Below are positions 39,630 through 48,273 of a DNA stretch of 64,000 nucleotides, in pieces; position 1 is the stretch's first letter, and every line of letters begins with the position of its first letter. The notes under the pieces were generated by a model that was not told the origin of the DNA, did not search any database, and saw nothing but the letters and a program-made list of their open reading frames with translations. Source of the DNA: Asanoa ferruginea (GTDB lineage: Bacteria; Actinomycetota; Actinomycetes; Mycobacteriales; Micromonosporaceae); contig NZ_QUMQ01000001.1 of assembly GCF_003387075.1 (NCBI RefSeq), positions 1,488,001-1,552,000 on the forward strand, read 5' to 3'. The position numbers and the translations under genes are program-made.

Positions 39630-40585
39630 CGCAGCCTCACTCTCGGGTCGACGACGGTATAGAGCACGTCGGCGAGCAGGTTCGACAACAGCACCAGGAT
39701 CGCGATCAGCAGGGCGAAGCCGACGATGACCGAATAGTCGTGCTGGTTGACCGAGCTCACCGCGAGCTGACCCATCCCGGGCCAGGCGAAGACCTGCTCG
39801 ATGACCACCGCGCCGGCGAGGAGTTGCGGGACGTTGGTGGCGATCACGGTCAACACCGGGATCAGCGAGTTGCGGAACGCGTGCCGCAACACCACGCGAC
39901 GGGGTGAGGCGCCTTTGGCATTGGCGGTACGCACGTAGTCGGCGCCCAACTCGGTGATCATGCTGCTGCGCACGTAGCGCATGAACGGGCCGGAGTTGCC
40001 GAAGCCGAGGATCACCGCCGGCAGCACCAGATGGTGCAGGGTGTCGAGCAGGCTCGGGTTGGTCGGGTCGGAGATGCCCGACGACGGGAACCACTGGAAC
40101 TTGAGGGTGAACACGTAGATCGCGATCAGCGCGACGAAGAACACCGGGATCGAGACCGAGCCGAGGCTGACCACGGTGGCGCCGTAGTCGAGGAGCGAGT
40201 TGCGGCGGCGGGCCGCGAGGATGCCCAGCGGGAACGCGACCAGCAGCGAGATCAGCAGGCCGACGCCCATCAGCTCGACGGTCGGGCCGATCCGCTCGCC
40301 CAGCACCTCGGTCACCGGTCGCCCGTTGAGCAGCGAATAGCCGAGGTCGCCGTGCAGGGCGTTGGTCAGCCAGTGCCAATATTGCACCAGCAACGACTGG
40401 TCGAGGCCGAGCTCGTGCCGCTTCTGCGCGATGAACTCGGCGCTGCCGGAGTTGAGCTGGTCGGCCGGAATCTGCATCGCGATCGGGTCGCCGGGTGTCT
40501 TGTGCACCAACGCGAAGATCGCGATGGTGATCAGCCAGAAGACCAGGACGTTGATCGCCAGCCGCCGGACCAGAAAAGCCGCCAT
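39626..40585 (-). CDS. Peptide ABC transporter permease (DppB/OppB type)
   Basis: 319 residues, six helices. N-terminal LVRRLAINVLVFWLITIAIF, then FALVHKTPGDPIAM, the GDLGYSLLNGRPVTEVLGER segment, EAA loop VRTANAKGASPRRVVLRHAF and AVVIEQVFAWPGMGQLAVSS are standard for OppB/DppB. Lies 73 bp after the binding-protein gene; this gap shows no strong hairpin. Confidence 0.95.
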   Translation of the reverse strand: MAAFLVRRLAINVLVFWLITIAIFALVHKTPGDPIAMQIPADQLNSGSAEFIAQKRHELGLDQSLLVQYWHWLTNALHGDLGYSLLNGRPVTEVLGERIGPTVELMGVGLLISLLVAFPLGILAARRRNSLLDYGATVVSLGSVSIPVFFVALIAIYVFTLKFQWFPSSGISDPTNPSLLDTLHHLVLPAVILGFGNSGPFMRYVRSSMITELGADYVRTANAKGASPRRVVLRHAFRNSLIPVLTVIATNVPQLLAGAVVIEQVFAWPGMGQLAVSSVNQHDYSVIVGFALLIAILVLLSNLLADVLYTVVDPRVRLR

Positions 40586-40658
40586 CGCACTCCCCTCGGA
40601 AAACTAGGCCGCGGTCAGGGCCGGTCGCCGTTGACCAGCCCGACCGCGGTGCTGTGGA

Positions 40659-42272
40659 TCAGCCCGTGATGGTCCAGCTCGCCGGGTCCCAGAACAACGC
40701 GTCCTGCGAGCCCGGTGCCTGGAAGCCCTGCACCTTCTTGTTGACGGCCCAGAGCCCGTAGGGCGAGTAGAGCCACATCAGGTCGGCCTGGTCGTTCTCC
40801 AGCTTGGCCGCCTGGTCGTAGAGCGACTTGCGCTGCGCCTCGTCGGCCGTCGAGTTCGCCTGCGCCATCAACTGGTCGAGCTGCGGGTTGCAGAAGTAGT
40901 TGATGTTGCCGCCGGCCGGGTAGGCGTTGGCGCAGGCGGTGATCCCGTTGATCGTCGAGGAGTCGACAGCGTAGTTGCCGCCGCCGTAGAGCACCATGTC
41001 GTAGGTCTTCTCGGCGTAGGTCTTGGGAATCTCCGCCGCCTGGATGTTGACCAGCTTCACCTTGACGCCGACGGCGGCGAGTTGGCTTTGCACGATCGTC
41101 GACGTGGCGTCGCGGTCGCGCTGGCCGTGCACCCACTGGAGCTGCACCTCGCGGTTGCTGTCCCAGCCGGCCTCGGCCAGCAACTGCTTGGCCTTGGCGA
41201 CATCCTGCGCGTAGTCGTTGAGCCCGGCCGGCTCGTTGGCCTTGGCGAAATCAGAGAGCCGAACTTCGGCCTTGCCACCGAGTACGGTCTGCACGATCTG
41301 CTTGCGGTCCAGGGCGTACAGGAACGCCTGTCGGACCTTGGCGTCCTTGAAGTAGGGCTTCGACTGGTTGAGCGCGATCCGGACGAAGCCGGCGCCGGGC
41401 TTCTCCTGCGTGGTGACCGTGTTGAAGCCGGACACCGTCTCGGCGTCGGTCGGCGAGTAGGACGCGATGTCGATGCCGCCGTTGCCGAGTTGCGCGGTGG
41501 CGTTGTCCGACGTCATCGGTTTGAGGTAGACGTCCTTGATCTTCGCCGGGCTACGGTAGTTCGGGTTCGCCGTGACGTGCACGTACTGGTTGGTCTTGTA
41601 TTCGACGAACGTGTAGGGACCCATGCCGACCGTCGGGTTGCGGAAGAACGCGTTCTTGGCGACCGCGTCCGGCGCGTCCTTGCCGAGGATGTGCTCGGGC
41701 ATGATCCACACGCTGCCGATCAGCGCGAGCAGACCGAAGTTCGGCTTCGTGGCCTTGATGACGAAGGTGTTGTCGTCAGGGGCCGAGAAGCCCGAGATGG
41801 TGGTGGCCTTGCCGGAAGCGAAGTCGGCCACACCCTCGACACCGGTGTAGTTGCCGGCCGTCGAGCTGGTCGTCTTCGGGTTGGCCATCAGGGTGTAGGT
41901 GAACAGCACGTCCTTCGACGTGAAAGGCGTGCCATCACTCCACTTGAGACCGGAGCGGAGCTTGAAGGTGAACGTGGTCGCGTCCGGCGAGACCGTGTAG
42001 CTCTCCGCCAGCCGGGGCTGGAGCTTGTAGCTGGGGTCGACGCCGAGCAGGCCCTCGTCGATGAGCGACATCACCTGTCCGTCGGGCCCGCTGACCGGGG
42101 CCAGCGGGCTGAAGACGCCGGCCGGTTCCTGGTAGAGGTAGACATTCAGGGACTTGTTGGCGGCCGATCCAGCACCGTCGTTGGAGTTGGCCGCCGGCCC
42201 GGTGCATCCGGCGACCGCAAGAGTGGTGACGGCCAGGCCGAGGAGCGCGACCCGTACCCGATTTCTGAACAT
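40659..42272 (-). CDS. Extracellular solute-binding lipoprotein (SBP_bac_5)
   Basis: 537 residues from ATG 42272 (GAGAGG upstream). Lipobox LAVAGC with lipidated Cys23 after a hydrophobic helix. SBP_bac_5 features: LIDEGLLGVDPSYKLQPRLA, SYTVSPDATTFTFKLRSGLK, WSDGTPFTSKDVLFTY, VRQAFLYALDRKQIVQTVLG, AKQLLAEAGWDSN. Captures a peptide-like or opine-like substrate for the importer encoded downstream. The ligand cannot be read from sequence; the enzymes around suggest an acylated D-amino-acid compound. Lies 31 bp after the FAH-family gene. Confidence 0.94.
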   Translation of the reverse strand: MFRNRVRVALLGLAVTTLAVAGCTGPAANSNDGAGSAANKSLNVYLYQEPAGVFSPLAPVSGPDGQVMSLIDEGLLGVDPSYKLQPRLAESYTVSPDATTFTFKLRSGLKWSDGTPFTSKDVLFTYTLMANPKTTSSTAGNYTGVEGVADFASGKATTISGFSAPDDNTFVIKATKPNFGLLALIGSVWIMPEHILGKDAPDAVAKNAFFRNPTVGMGPYTFVEYKTNQYVHVTANPNYRSPAKIKDVYLKPMTSDNATAQLGNGGIDIASYSPTDAETVSGFNTVTTQEKPGAGFVRIALNQSKPYFKDAKVRQAFLYALDRKQIVQTVLGGKAEVRLSDFAKANEPAGLNDYAQDVAKAKQLLAEAGWDSNREVQLQWVHGQRDRDATSTIVQSQLAAVGVKVKLVNIQAAEIPKTYAEKTYDMVLYGGGNYAVDSSTINGITACANAYPAGGNINYFCNPQLDQLMAQANSTADEAQRKSLYDQAAKLENDQADLMWLYSPYGLWAVNKKVQGFQAPGSQDALFWDPASWTITG

Positions 42273-42303
42273 GATGGACCTCTCTGATCTGGAGGCGGTT
42301 CTG

Positions 42304-43206
42304 CTAGCCCACCGTGTTGCGGAGTTGACCGAGCGGGCCAACGACGACAGTCATCACGTCGCCGGCCGTCAGGAATTCACCCGTCACGGCGCCTACGCCG
42401 GACGGGGTACCGGTGAGGATCACGTCACCGGGCTCGAGGGTCATCAGTCGTGACGCGTGCGCGATCAGTTCGGCCACACTGAAGATCATGTCCTTTGTAG
42501 ACCCGGACTGCTTGGTCACGCCGTTGACGTCGAGGTGGATCGACAGTGCCTGCGGGTCGGGCACCTCGTCGGCGGTGACCAGCCACGGTCCGAGCGGCGC
42601 GAAGCCGTCGAGCCACTTGCCGGCCAGCCAGTCGAAGAACCAGACCGCTTTGTCGTCGGTGTCCCGCAGGAAGCCGTAGTCGACCGAGCGGGCGGAGATG
42701 TCGTTGGAGGTCATGTAGCCGGCGACGACATCGAGAGCGTCGGCCTCGGCCACGTCGCGCACCCGGCGGCCGATCACCACCGCGAGCTCGGCCTCCCAGT
42801 CGACCTCGCTGCTGACCGCGGGCAGCGGCACGTTCGCGCCGGGGCCGACGATCGAGGTCGGCGGCTTGAGGAACAACCGCGGGCTCAGCGTCGACTTGTC
42901 CAGCGGCGGTGCGCCGGTCTCGGTCACGTGGTCCTGATAGTTGGCGGCCGCGGCGAGCAGCTTGCCCGGCCGCAGCAGCGGTGCGAGCAGTTCGACGTCG
43001 CCGAGGGCGAACTCTGCCCCGTCGGTCTGCCCGGTCCGGCCGGTCAGGTAACCCTCGAGGTCACCGTCGCCCAGCTCGACCACCACGTCGTGACCGGAAG
43101 GCGTGTCGACGCCGTCGCGTCGAGGCGCCTGAGGACCTGGATCGGCAGAGCTGGCCAACCGGCCGTGCCGCACCGCTCCGTCGCGGCGATAGGTGATGAG
43201 TCGCAT
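42304..43206 (-). CDS. Fumarylacetoacetate hydrolase family protein
   Basis: 300 residues. N-terminal domain MRLITYRRDGAVRHGRL; catalytic domain with LAAAANYQDHVTETG, LFLKPPTSIVGPGANVPLP, VDWEAELAVVIGRRVRDV (metal-binding Glu pair), GYMTSNDISARSVDYG and LEPGDVILTGTPSGVGAVTG. Such enzymes hydrolyse acylpyruvates or decarboxylate/dehydrate sugar acids (fumarylpyruvate hydrolase, 2,4-diketo-3-deoxy-fuconate hydrolase). Four bp separate it from the upstream oxidoreductase. Confidence 0.92.
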   Translation of the reverse strand: MRLITYRRDGAVRHGRLASSADPGPQAPRRDGVDTPSGHDVVVELGDGDLEGYLTGRTGQTDGAEFALGDVELLAPLLRPGKLLAAAANYQDHVTETGAPPLDKSTLSPRLFLKPPTSIVGPGANVPLPAVSSEVDWEAELAVVIGRRVRDVAEADALDVVAGYMTSNDISARSVDYGFLRDTDDKAVWFFDWLAGKWLDGFAPLGPWLVTADEVPDPQALSIHLDVNGVTKQSGSTKDMIFSVAELIAHASRLMTLEPGDVILTGTPSGVGAVTGEFLTAGDVMTVVVGPLGQLRNTVG

Positions 43207-43210
43207 CTCT

Positions 43211-44098
43211 CTACTCCCCCAGCTCTACCGGCGCACCGGTTGACATCGACCGCTGCGCGGCCTCGATCACGCGTTGCGTGCGGACCGCGTCGCTCGGGCC
43301 GAGCGCGGCGCGGCCGGTGCGGATGCCGGCGGCCAACACGTCGAGCAGCGCGTCGACGGTGCCCGGACCGGTCCACACAGGACCGTTGAAGTCGCCGCCG
43401 CGGACCCGCAACGCGGGCTTCGTGGCGTCGACCGCGAGCACCCCGTGTGAGCCGCTGATCCGGTAGCGGTGCACCGCGAGCCCGCCGGGCGGCAGGTCGC
43501 GCAGGGCCGGGACCCGGCCGCAGACGATGGTGCTGGTGACGCCGTGCTCGTGGTCGAGCAGCAGGGTGACCAGCGCCGGCGAACCGGTCGCCTGCACCCG
43601 GCGGACCGGAAGGCCGAGCAGCGCGCTGACCACGTCGACCGGGTAAAGGCCGAAGTTGACCAGCTCACCGGTCGGCGCCGGGTCGCCACCCGCGACGATG
43701 AAGTCGCACTGCACGTTCCACGGCAGGCCGACCCGGCCGGCGCGGACGGCGGCGGTCGCCGACCGCAGCGCGGCGCCGAACCGCTGGTGGTGTGCCGGCA
43801 CCACGATCACACTGTGTGTCGCGGCGAGCCGCTCGATCTCCTCGGCCTCGGCCAGCGTCGCCGCCATCGGCTTGTCGGCCAGCACGTGCTTGCCCGCGCG
43901 GATCGCCGCCGCGATGGCCGCGCCGCGCTCGGCCAGCGGCAGCGCGATGCTGACCACCTCGGCCTTGTCCTGGTCGTCGACCAGTTCGAAGCTCGGGTGC
44001 CGCTCGAACGCCGGGCGATACATCGTGTTCTGGTGGTCCTGGCTGCCGATGCCGCCGTTGCCGACCAGCGCGACGGTGCTGGGTCGTCCAAACATCAT
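43211..44098 (-). CDS. Gfo/Idh/MocA oxidoreductase (B)
   Basis: 295 residues. N-terminal Rossmann start VALVGNGGIGSQDHQNTMYR, then VSIALPLAERGAAIAAAIRA, GKHVLADKPMAATLAEAEEI with the DKP (usually EKP) lysine, VPAHHQRFGAALR and a C-terminal beta domain. NAD(P)-dependent oxidation of a sugar or cyclitol-like hydroxyl is expected. ATG 44098 overlaps the first oxidoreductase stop (ATGA). Confidence 0.9.
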   Translation of the reverse strand: MMFGRPSTVALVGNGGIGSQDHQNTMYRPAFERHPSFELVDDQDKAEVVSIALPLAERGAAIAAAIRAGKHVLADKPMAATLAEAEEIERLAATHSVIVVPAHHQRFGAALRSATAAVRAGRVGLPWNVQCDFIVAGGDPAPTGELVNFGLYPVDVVSALLGLPVRRVQATGSPALVTLLLDHEHGVTSTIVCGRVPALRDLPPGGLAVHRYRISGSHGVLAVDATKPALRVRGGDFNGPVWTGPGTVDALLDVLAAGIRTGRAALGPSDAVRTQRVIEAAQRSMSTGAPVELGE

Positions 44099-45087
44099 GC
44101 GGCCACCGCCACGGGCTGACCGGTCGCGATCGACTCTTCGACCGCGACGCCCAGCGCCACCGCCCGCACGGCGTCGGCGGCCGGCATCGCCGGTGGGGCA
44201 CCGCCGATCGCGTCGAGCCAGGCACCGAGCTGCGCGGCGAAACCGTTGCCGCCGGCGGCCGGCAGCGTCGTGGTGCCGGCCTCGCCGAACACCAGCGACG
44301 ACTCGCCGTCCCAGCCCTGCTCGACGATCCCCTCCGTGCCCGCGACCAGCAGTTCGCGCTGCGCCAGCGAGCCGGGGCGATGCGCCCGGCTCATCTCGCA
44401 GACCGCGGTCGCACCGTCGGCGTAGGTCACCACCATCTCCAGGTAGTCGTAGATCCTCAGCTCCGCGGCGGTCTGCTTGCGGCCGCGGGCGAACACGCTG
44501 GCCGGTTCGCCACCCAACCACCAGGTCGCCAGATCCAGCAGGTGTACGCCGTTGTGCAGCGCATGCCCGCCGGAGCGGACCGGGTCGCCCACCCAGGCGC
44601 TCCAGTCGGGCCAGATCCAGCCGCCGAGGATGGCCAGCCGGACCAGGACGGGCCGGCCGATCGTGCCGGAGTCGATGGTCTGCTTGACCGCGCGGCCGTA
44701 GTCGTAGAAGCGGTGCGTGTGCGCCGCGACCAGCACCCGGCCCGCCCGGTCGAACGCGTCGGCCAGTTGCTGCGCGTCGGCGACCGTGGTGGCCAGTGGC
44801 TTTTCCACCAGCAGGTGCTTGCCGGCGGCGGCGACCGCGAGGCCGAGCGGTGCGTGCGTGTCGTTGGGCGTGCAGAGGATGACCGCGTCGACGCCGGGCC
44901 AGTGCAGCGCGCTGTCCAGGTCGGGCGCGTGCCGGATGCCGCCCTGCTTGCGGGCGAACGCCGCGGCGCGGCCCGGGTCGGCGTCGACGACGCCGATCAG
45001 GGTGGCTCGCGGGTCCGCGTCGATCGCCGCGCTGTGTGCGTCGGCGATGAACCCGGCGCCCACCAGCACGATGCCGATCCGATCCAC
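44095..45087 (-). CDS. Gfo/Idh/MocA oxidoreductase (A)
   Basis: 330 residues from GTG 45087, chosen because GGGGAGG precedes it and the operator lies further upstream; an ATG at 45123 would sit inside that operator. IGIVLVGAGFIADAHSAAID, VDAVILCTPNDTHAPLG, GKHLLVEKPLATTVADAQQL with the EKP lysine, VLVAAHTHRFYDYGRAV and HNGVHLLDLATWWLGGEP (GxHxxD). Predicted NAD(P)-dependent sugar-type dehydrogenase. First gene of a nine-gene unit running to the IclR gene. Confidence 0.92.
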   Translation of the reverse strand: MDRIGIVLVGAGFIADAHSAAIDADPRATLIGVVDADPGRAAAFARKQGGIRHAPDLDSALHWPGVDAVILCTPNDTHAPLGLAVAAAGKHLLVEKPLATTVADAQQLADAFDRAGRVLVAAHTHRFYDYGRAVKQTIDSGTIGRPVLVRLAILGGWIWPDWSAWVGDPVRSGGHALHNGVHLLDLATWWLGGEPASVFARGRKQTAAELRIYDYLEMVVTYADGATAVCEMSRAHRPGSLAQRELLVAGTEGIVEQGWDGESSLVFGEAGTTTLPAAGGNGFAAQLGAWLDAIGGAPPAMPAADAVRAVALGVAVEESIATGQPVAVAA

Positions 45088-45107
45088 CGGCGTGACCTCC
45101 CCAGGCA

Positions 45108-45122
45108 CGGAACGATGTTTCA
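45108..45122. promoter_or_regulatory. IclR-type operator, site 3
   Basis: CGGAA-CGATG-TTTCA followed by TG; two mismatches from TGGAA-N5-TTCCA. 21 bp before the start of the importer/oxidoreductase operon. Confidence 0.45.
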
Positions 45123-45176
45123 TGTCCGGTCATCCTGGGTTCGGTACGGAGCCGTGTCAAGGTCGCTGGCGTAAAA

Positions 45177-45195
45177 CATGGAACGCCTTGCCATG
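45177..45195. promoter_or_regulatory. IclR-type operator, site 4
   Basis: CATGGAACGCCTTGCCATG: TGGAA-N5-TGCCA with CATGG/CCATG outer arms. It lies 57 bp before the divergent aminotransferase gene. Confidence 0.55.
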
Positions 45196-45252
45196 TTGAT
45201 GAGGACTGTTCTAGCGTCGGCTCCGCCAGCCCAACTGGATACGAGGTCGCTC

Positions 45253-46566
45253 ATGCCAACCCCACCGTCGTCCACCGACTCACCACGCGGTTTAGCGATC
45301 GCGGAAGCGGCCGCGGCCGTGATCCCCGGCGGCGTCAACTCCTCGACCCGCTTTATCGGCGCGCCCTACTCGTTCGTCGCCGCCGATGGCGCCTACCTGA
45401 CCGACGCCGACGGCCGCCGCTATCTCGACTACCACGCCGCGTTCGGCGCGATCCTGCTCGGGCACAACGCGCCGGTCGTCAACGACGCGATCCGCGCCGC
45501 GCTCGACGGCGTCGACCTGACCGGCATCGGCGTCACCGAGGCCGAGGTCCGGCTCGCACAGCGGATCGTCGAGGTGATCCCGTCGGCCGAGTCGATGATC
45601 GCCACGATGAGCGGCTCGGAAGCCACCGCGCAGGCGATCCGGCTGGCCCGCGCGGTCACCGACCGGGACCTGATCATCAAGTTCCAGGGCGGTTTCCACG
45701 GCTGGCACGACGCCGTCGCCCGCAACGTGATCTCGGCGCCGGACCGCGCGTACGGGCGGGACCCGCTCTCGAAGGGCATCCTGGACCAGGCCGTCGACGC
45801 GACCCTGATCGCGGAGTTCAACGACCTGGAGTCGGTCGAGGCGCTGTTCGACGCACATCGCGACCGGATCGCGGCCGTCATCCTCGAGCCGATCCCGCAC
45901 AACGTGGGCGCGCTGGTGCCGACCACCGAGTTCGTCGAGGGCCTGCGCAAGCTCACCGAGCAACAGGGCTCGCTGCTCATCTTCGACGAGGTGATCACCG
46001 GTTTCCGGCACGCGCTCGGCGGCTATCAGCAGGTGATCGGGGTGACCCCCGACCTGACCACGTTCGGCAAGGGCATGGCCAACGGCTTCCCGGCCGGTGG
46101 GGTCGCCGGCCGCCGCGAGCTGATGGAGCACTTCAACGGCCGCACCGGCGACGTGCTGATGGCCGGCACGTTCAACGGCAACCCGCTCGGCTGCGCCGCG
46201 GCGCTGGCGACGATCGACTACCTGGCCGGGCACCCGGAGTTCTACACCCGGACGCACGCGCTCGGCGAGCGGATGCGCACCGGCCTGCGGGGCATCCTCG
46301 CCTACCTCGACATCGAGGCGACGGTGGTCGGCTTCGGTGGGGTGTTCGCCGTCTACTTCCTGGCCGGCCCGGCTCTGGGCTACCGCGACCTGATGCGCAA
46401 CGACGACGCGGCGTACGTGGCCTTCCACCGCGGCATGACCGACCGCGGCTTCCTGATGCTGCCGATGTCGCTCAAGCGCAACCACATCTCGGGCTCGCAC
46501 ACCGAGGAAGAGGTCGACCGCACCCTGGAAGCGGCCCGCGACGTCCTGGCCACGCTGGCCCGCTGA
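45253..46566 (+). CDS. Class III aminotransferase (glutamate-1-semialdehyde aminomutase-like)
   Basis: 437 residues from ATG 45253 (GAGG 7 nt upstream). GGVNSSTRFIGAPYSFVAAD, YLDYHAAFGAILLGHNAPVV, TMSGSEATAQAIRLARAVTD, FQGGFHGWHDAV, LLIFDEVITGFRHALGGYQQ and the PLP lysine in TFGKGMANGFPAGGVAG mark the GSA-aminomutase branch of class III aminotransferases. No haem genes are near and the cluster is catabolic, so a transaminase or aminomutase acting on the imported compound is likelier than HemL. Divergent from the importer operon with IclR-type sites between. Confidence 0.9.
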   Translation: MPTPPSSTDSPRGLAIAEAAAAVIPGGVNSSTRFIGAPYSFVAADGAYLTDADGRRYLDYHAAFGAILLGHNAPVVNDAIRAALDGVDLTGIGVTEAEVRLAQRIVEVIPSAESMIATMSGSEATAQAIRLARAVTDRDLIIKFQGGFHGWHDAVARNVISAPDRAYGRDPLSKGILDQAVDATLIAEFNDLESVEALFDAHRDRIAAVILEPIPHNVGALVPTTEFVEGLRKLTEQQGSLLIFDEVITGFRHALGGYQQVIGVTPDLTTFGKGMANGFPAGGVAGRRELMEHFNGRTGDVLMAGTFNGNPLGCAAALATIDYLAGHPEFYTRTHALGERMRTGLRGILAYLDIEATVVGFGGVFAVYFLAGPALGYRDLMRNDDAAYVAFHRGMTDRGFLMLPMSLKRNHISGSHTEEEVDRTLEAARDVLATLAR

Positions 46567-46574
46567 ACGACCGA

Positions 46575-46605
46575 CCGCCCGGGCCCCCAACGGGGACCCG
46601 GGCGG
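46575..46605. terminator. Bidirectional terminator
   Basis: CCGCCCGGG (46575-46583) pairs with CCCGGGCGG (46597-46605), continued by a C-A mismatch and a CCCC/GGGG inner stem. Between convergent genes. Confidence 0.8.
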
Positions 46606-46620
46606 CGGTGACAGCGACCG

Positions 46621-48138
46621 TCAGCTTGCCGTGCAGGCGGTGCCATTCAGGGCGAAGTCGGTCGGGCGGGCGGTGCCGCTGCCGCTGGCGACGAACCCGA
46701 AGTTGGCGCTACCGCCGGTCGACAGGCTGCCGTTCCAACTCTCGTTGCGGGCCGTCACGGCCCGGCCGGACTGGTCGACCCGGGCACCCCAGGCGCTGGT
46801 GACCCGCTGGTTGCCGCTGAACGTCCAGGTCAACGTCCACGAGCTGACCGCGGGACCGCGGTTGGTCACCCGCACGTTGCCGAGCAAGACGCCGGGCAGC
46901 CCGTTGGCGCTGTAGCTGACGGAACAGGCCGCGGCGGGCGGCGTGACAGTGGGCGTCACCGTCGGCGTGACCGTCGGGGTCGGGGTCGGGGTCGGGCTGG
47001 CCGTGGGCGTGGCGGTAGGCGTCACCGAAGGCGTCGCCGATGGGCTCGGCGAGGTCACCGTGAAGCGGAAGATGCGGTCGTCACTCGCCGCCGGCGTGCC
47101 GCGCCCGTCCCGGTTGCTGGTCGCCACCCAGAGCGACCCGTCCGGCGCCTTCTCCACCGTGCGCAGCCGGCCGAAGCGAGGGTTGAGCGCCGCCGTCGGC
47201 GTGCCCGCGCCGCCGTTGCCGTCCAGCGGGACCACCCACAGCCGGGCGCCGCGCAGCGCACCCACGAACAGGGTGTTGTCGATGATGGCGGCACCGCTCG
47301 GTGAGGCCTCGGCGGTGGTCCAGGTGACGATGGGGTTGCGATACAACGGGTTGGTGGAGTTGCCCTCGACCACCGGCCAGCCGTAGTTGCCGCCCGGCAC
47401 GATCCGGTTGACCTCGTCGGTCGTGTTCTGCCCGAACTCGGTCGCGTAGAGCCGCCCGGCGGAGTCCCAGGCCAGCCCCTGCACGTTGCGGTGGCCGAGG
47501 CTGTAGACCAGCGAGCCGGCGGTCGGGTTGTCGGCCGGCACGCCACCGTCGGGGCGTACCCGCAGAATCTTGCCGTTGAGGCTCGCCGGGTTCTGCGCCC
47601 GGCTGGTCACGTTGGCGTCGCCGACCCCGGCGTAGAGCATGCCGTCGGGGCCGAACGCGATCCGGCCACCGTCGTGCACGTCGGCCTTGGCGATTCCGGA
47701 GACGATGACGGTCTGCGCCGACATGTTGCTCAGCGTGAAGCGCACGATCCGGTTGTCCACATTGGAGGTGTAGTAGGCGAACACCTGGTTGTCGGTGGCG
47801 TAGTTCGGCGACACCGCGAGGCCGAGCAGGCCGCCCTCACCGGAGGGGACCACGCCCGGCACCGAGCCGACGATCTGGGTCGGCAGCCCGGGGCGGACCC
47901 GCAGGATCTGCGCCCGTTCCCGCTCGGCGACCAGGGCCGTCCCGTCGGGCAGATAGGTCAGTCCCCAGGGCACCCGCAGGTTGCTCGCGACCGTGGTCGG
48001 GTTGATGAAGTCGACGATCGGCGCGGCGGCGGCAACAGCGGTCCGGTTCAACGGCGAGTCCACCGCGATCGCGATTCCAGCGACACTCAGCGCGACACCG
48101 GCGACCGCGGCGGCCGCGACGATGGCGGGTTTGTGCAT
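46621..48138 (-). CDS. Secreted PQQ-type sugar dehydrogenase with C-terminal CBM2
   Basis: 505 residues from ATG 48138. A signal-peptide/anchor helix (IVAAAAVAGVALSVAGIAIA) precedes a six-bladed beta-propeller of the soluble glucose/sorbosone dehydrogenase family: LRVPWGLTYLPDGTALVAER, GEGGLLGLAVSPNYATDN, DVHDGGRIAFGPDGMLYAGV, YSLGHRNVQGLAWD, GGNYGWPVVEG. A Thr-Pro linker (TPTPTPTVTPTVTPT) joins it to a CBM2 cellulose/chitin-binding domain (CSVSYSANGLPGVL, VSSWTLTWTFSGNQRVTSAW, FALNGTACTAS with terminal Cys pair). Oxidises aldoses at polysaccharide surfaces with PQQ or passes electrons to a lytic oxidase. Confidence 0.9.
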   Translation of the reverse strand: MHKPAIVAAAAVAGVALSVAGIAIAVDSPLNRTAVAAAAPIVDFINPTTVASNLRVPWGLTYLPDGTALVAERERAQILRVRPGLPTQIVGSVPGVVPSGEGGLLGLAVSPNYATDNQVFAYYTSNVDNRIVRFTLSNMSAQTVIVSGIAKADVHDGGRIAFGPDGMLYAGVGDANVTSRAQNPASLNGKILRVRPDGGVPADNPTAGSLVYSLGHRNVQGLAWDSAGRLYATEFGQNTTDEVNRIVPGGNYGWPVVEGNSTNPLYRNPIVTWTTAEASPSGAAIIDNTLFVGALRGARLWVVPLDGNGGAGTPTAALNPRFGRLRTVEKAPDGSLWVATSNRDGRGTPAASDDRIFRFTVTSPSPSATPSVTPTATPTASPTPTPTPTVTPTVTPTVTPPAAACSVSYSANGLPGVLLGNVRVTNRGPAVSSWTLTWTFSGNQRVTSAWGARVDQSGRAVTARNESWNGSLSTGGSANFGFVASGSGTARPTDFALNGTACTAS

Positions 48139-48273
48139 GGACGGCTCCCGAAGCGAAGGGGGTTCTGGTGATCGCCACGGTGCCAGTCGCCATCCGCAGG
48201 TTACGGGCAGATGGAACATTTAACGTAAATTGGTGAATTAGTCTGAACGGCCCACCCGAGCGGCCCGGAGCTG

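Noticed and set aside
45253-46566. hemL (haem biosynthesis)
   Set aside because: GSA-aminomutase-like sequence, but divergent from an import/oxidation operon with shared operators and no haem genes around.
46935-47015. Short GTCGGGGTC tandem repeats as a mobile or regulatory repeat
   Set aside because: They encode the Thr-Pro linker between the propeller and CBM2 of a secreted enzyme.
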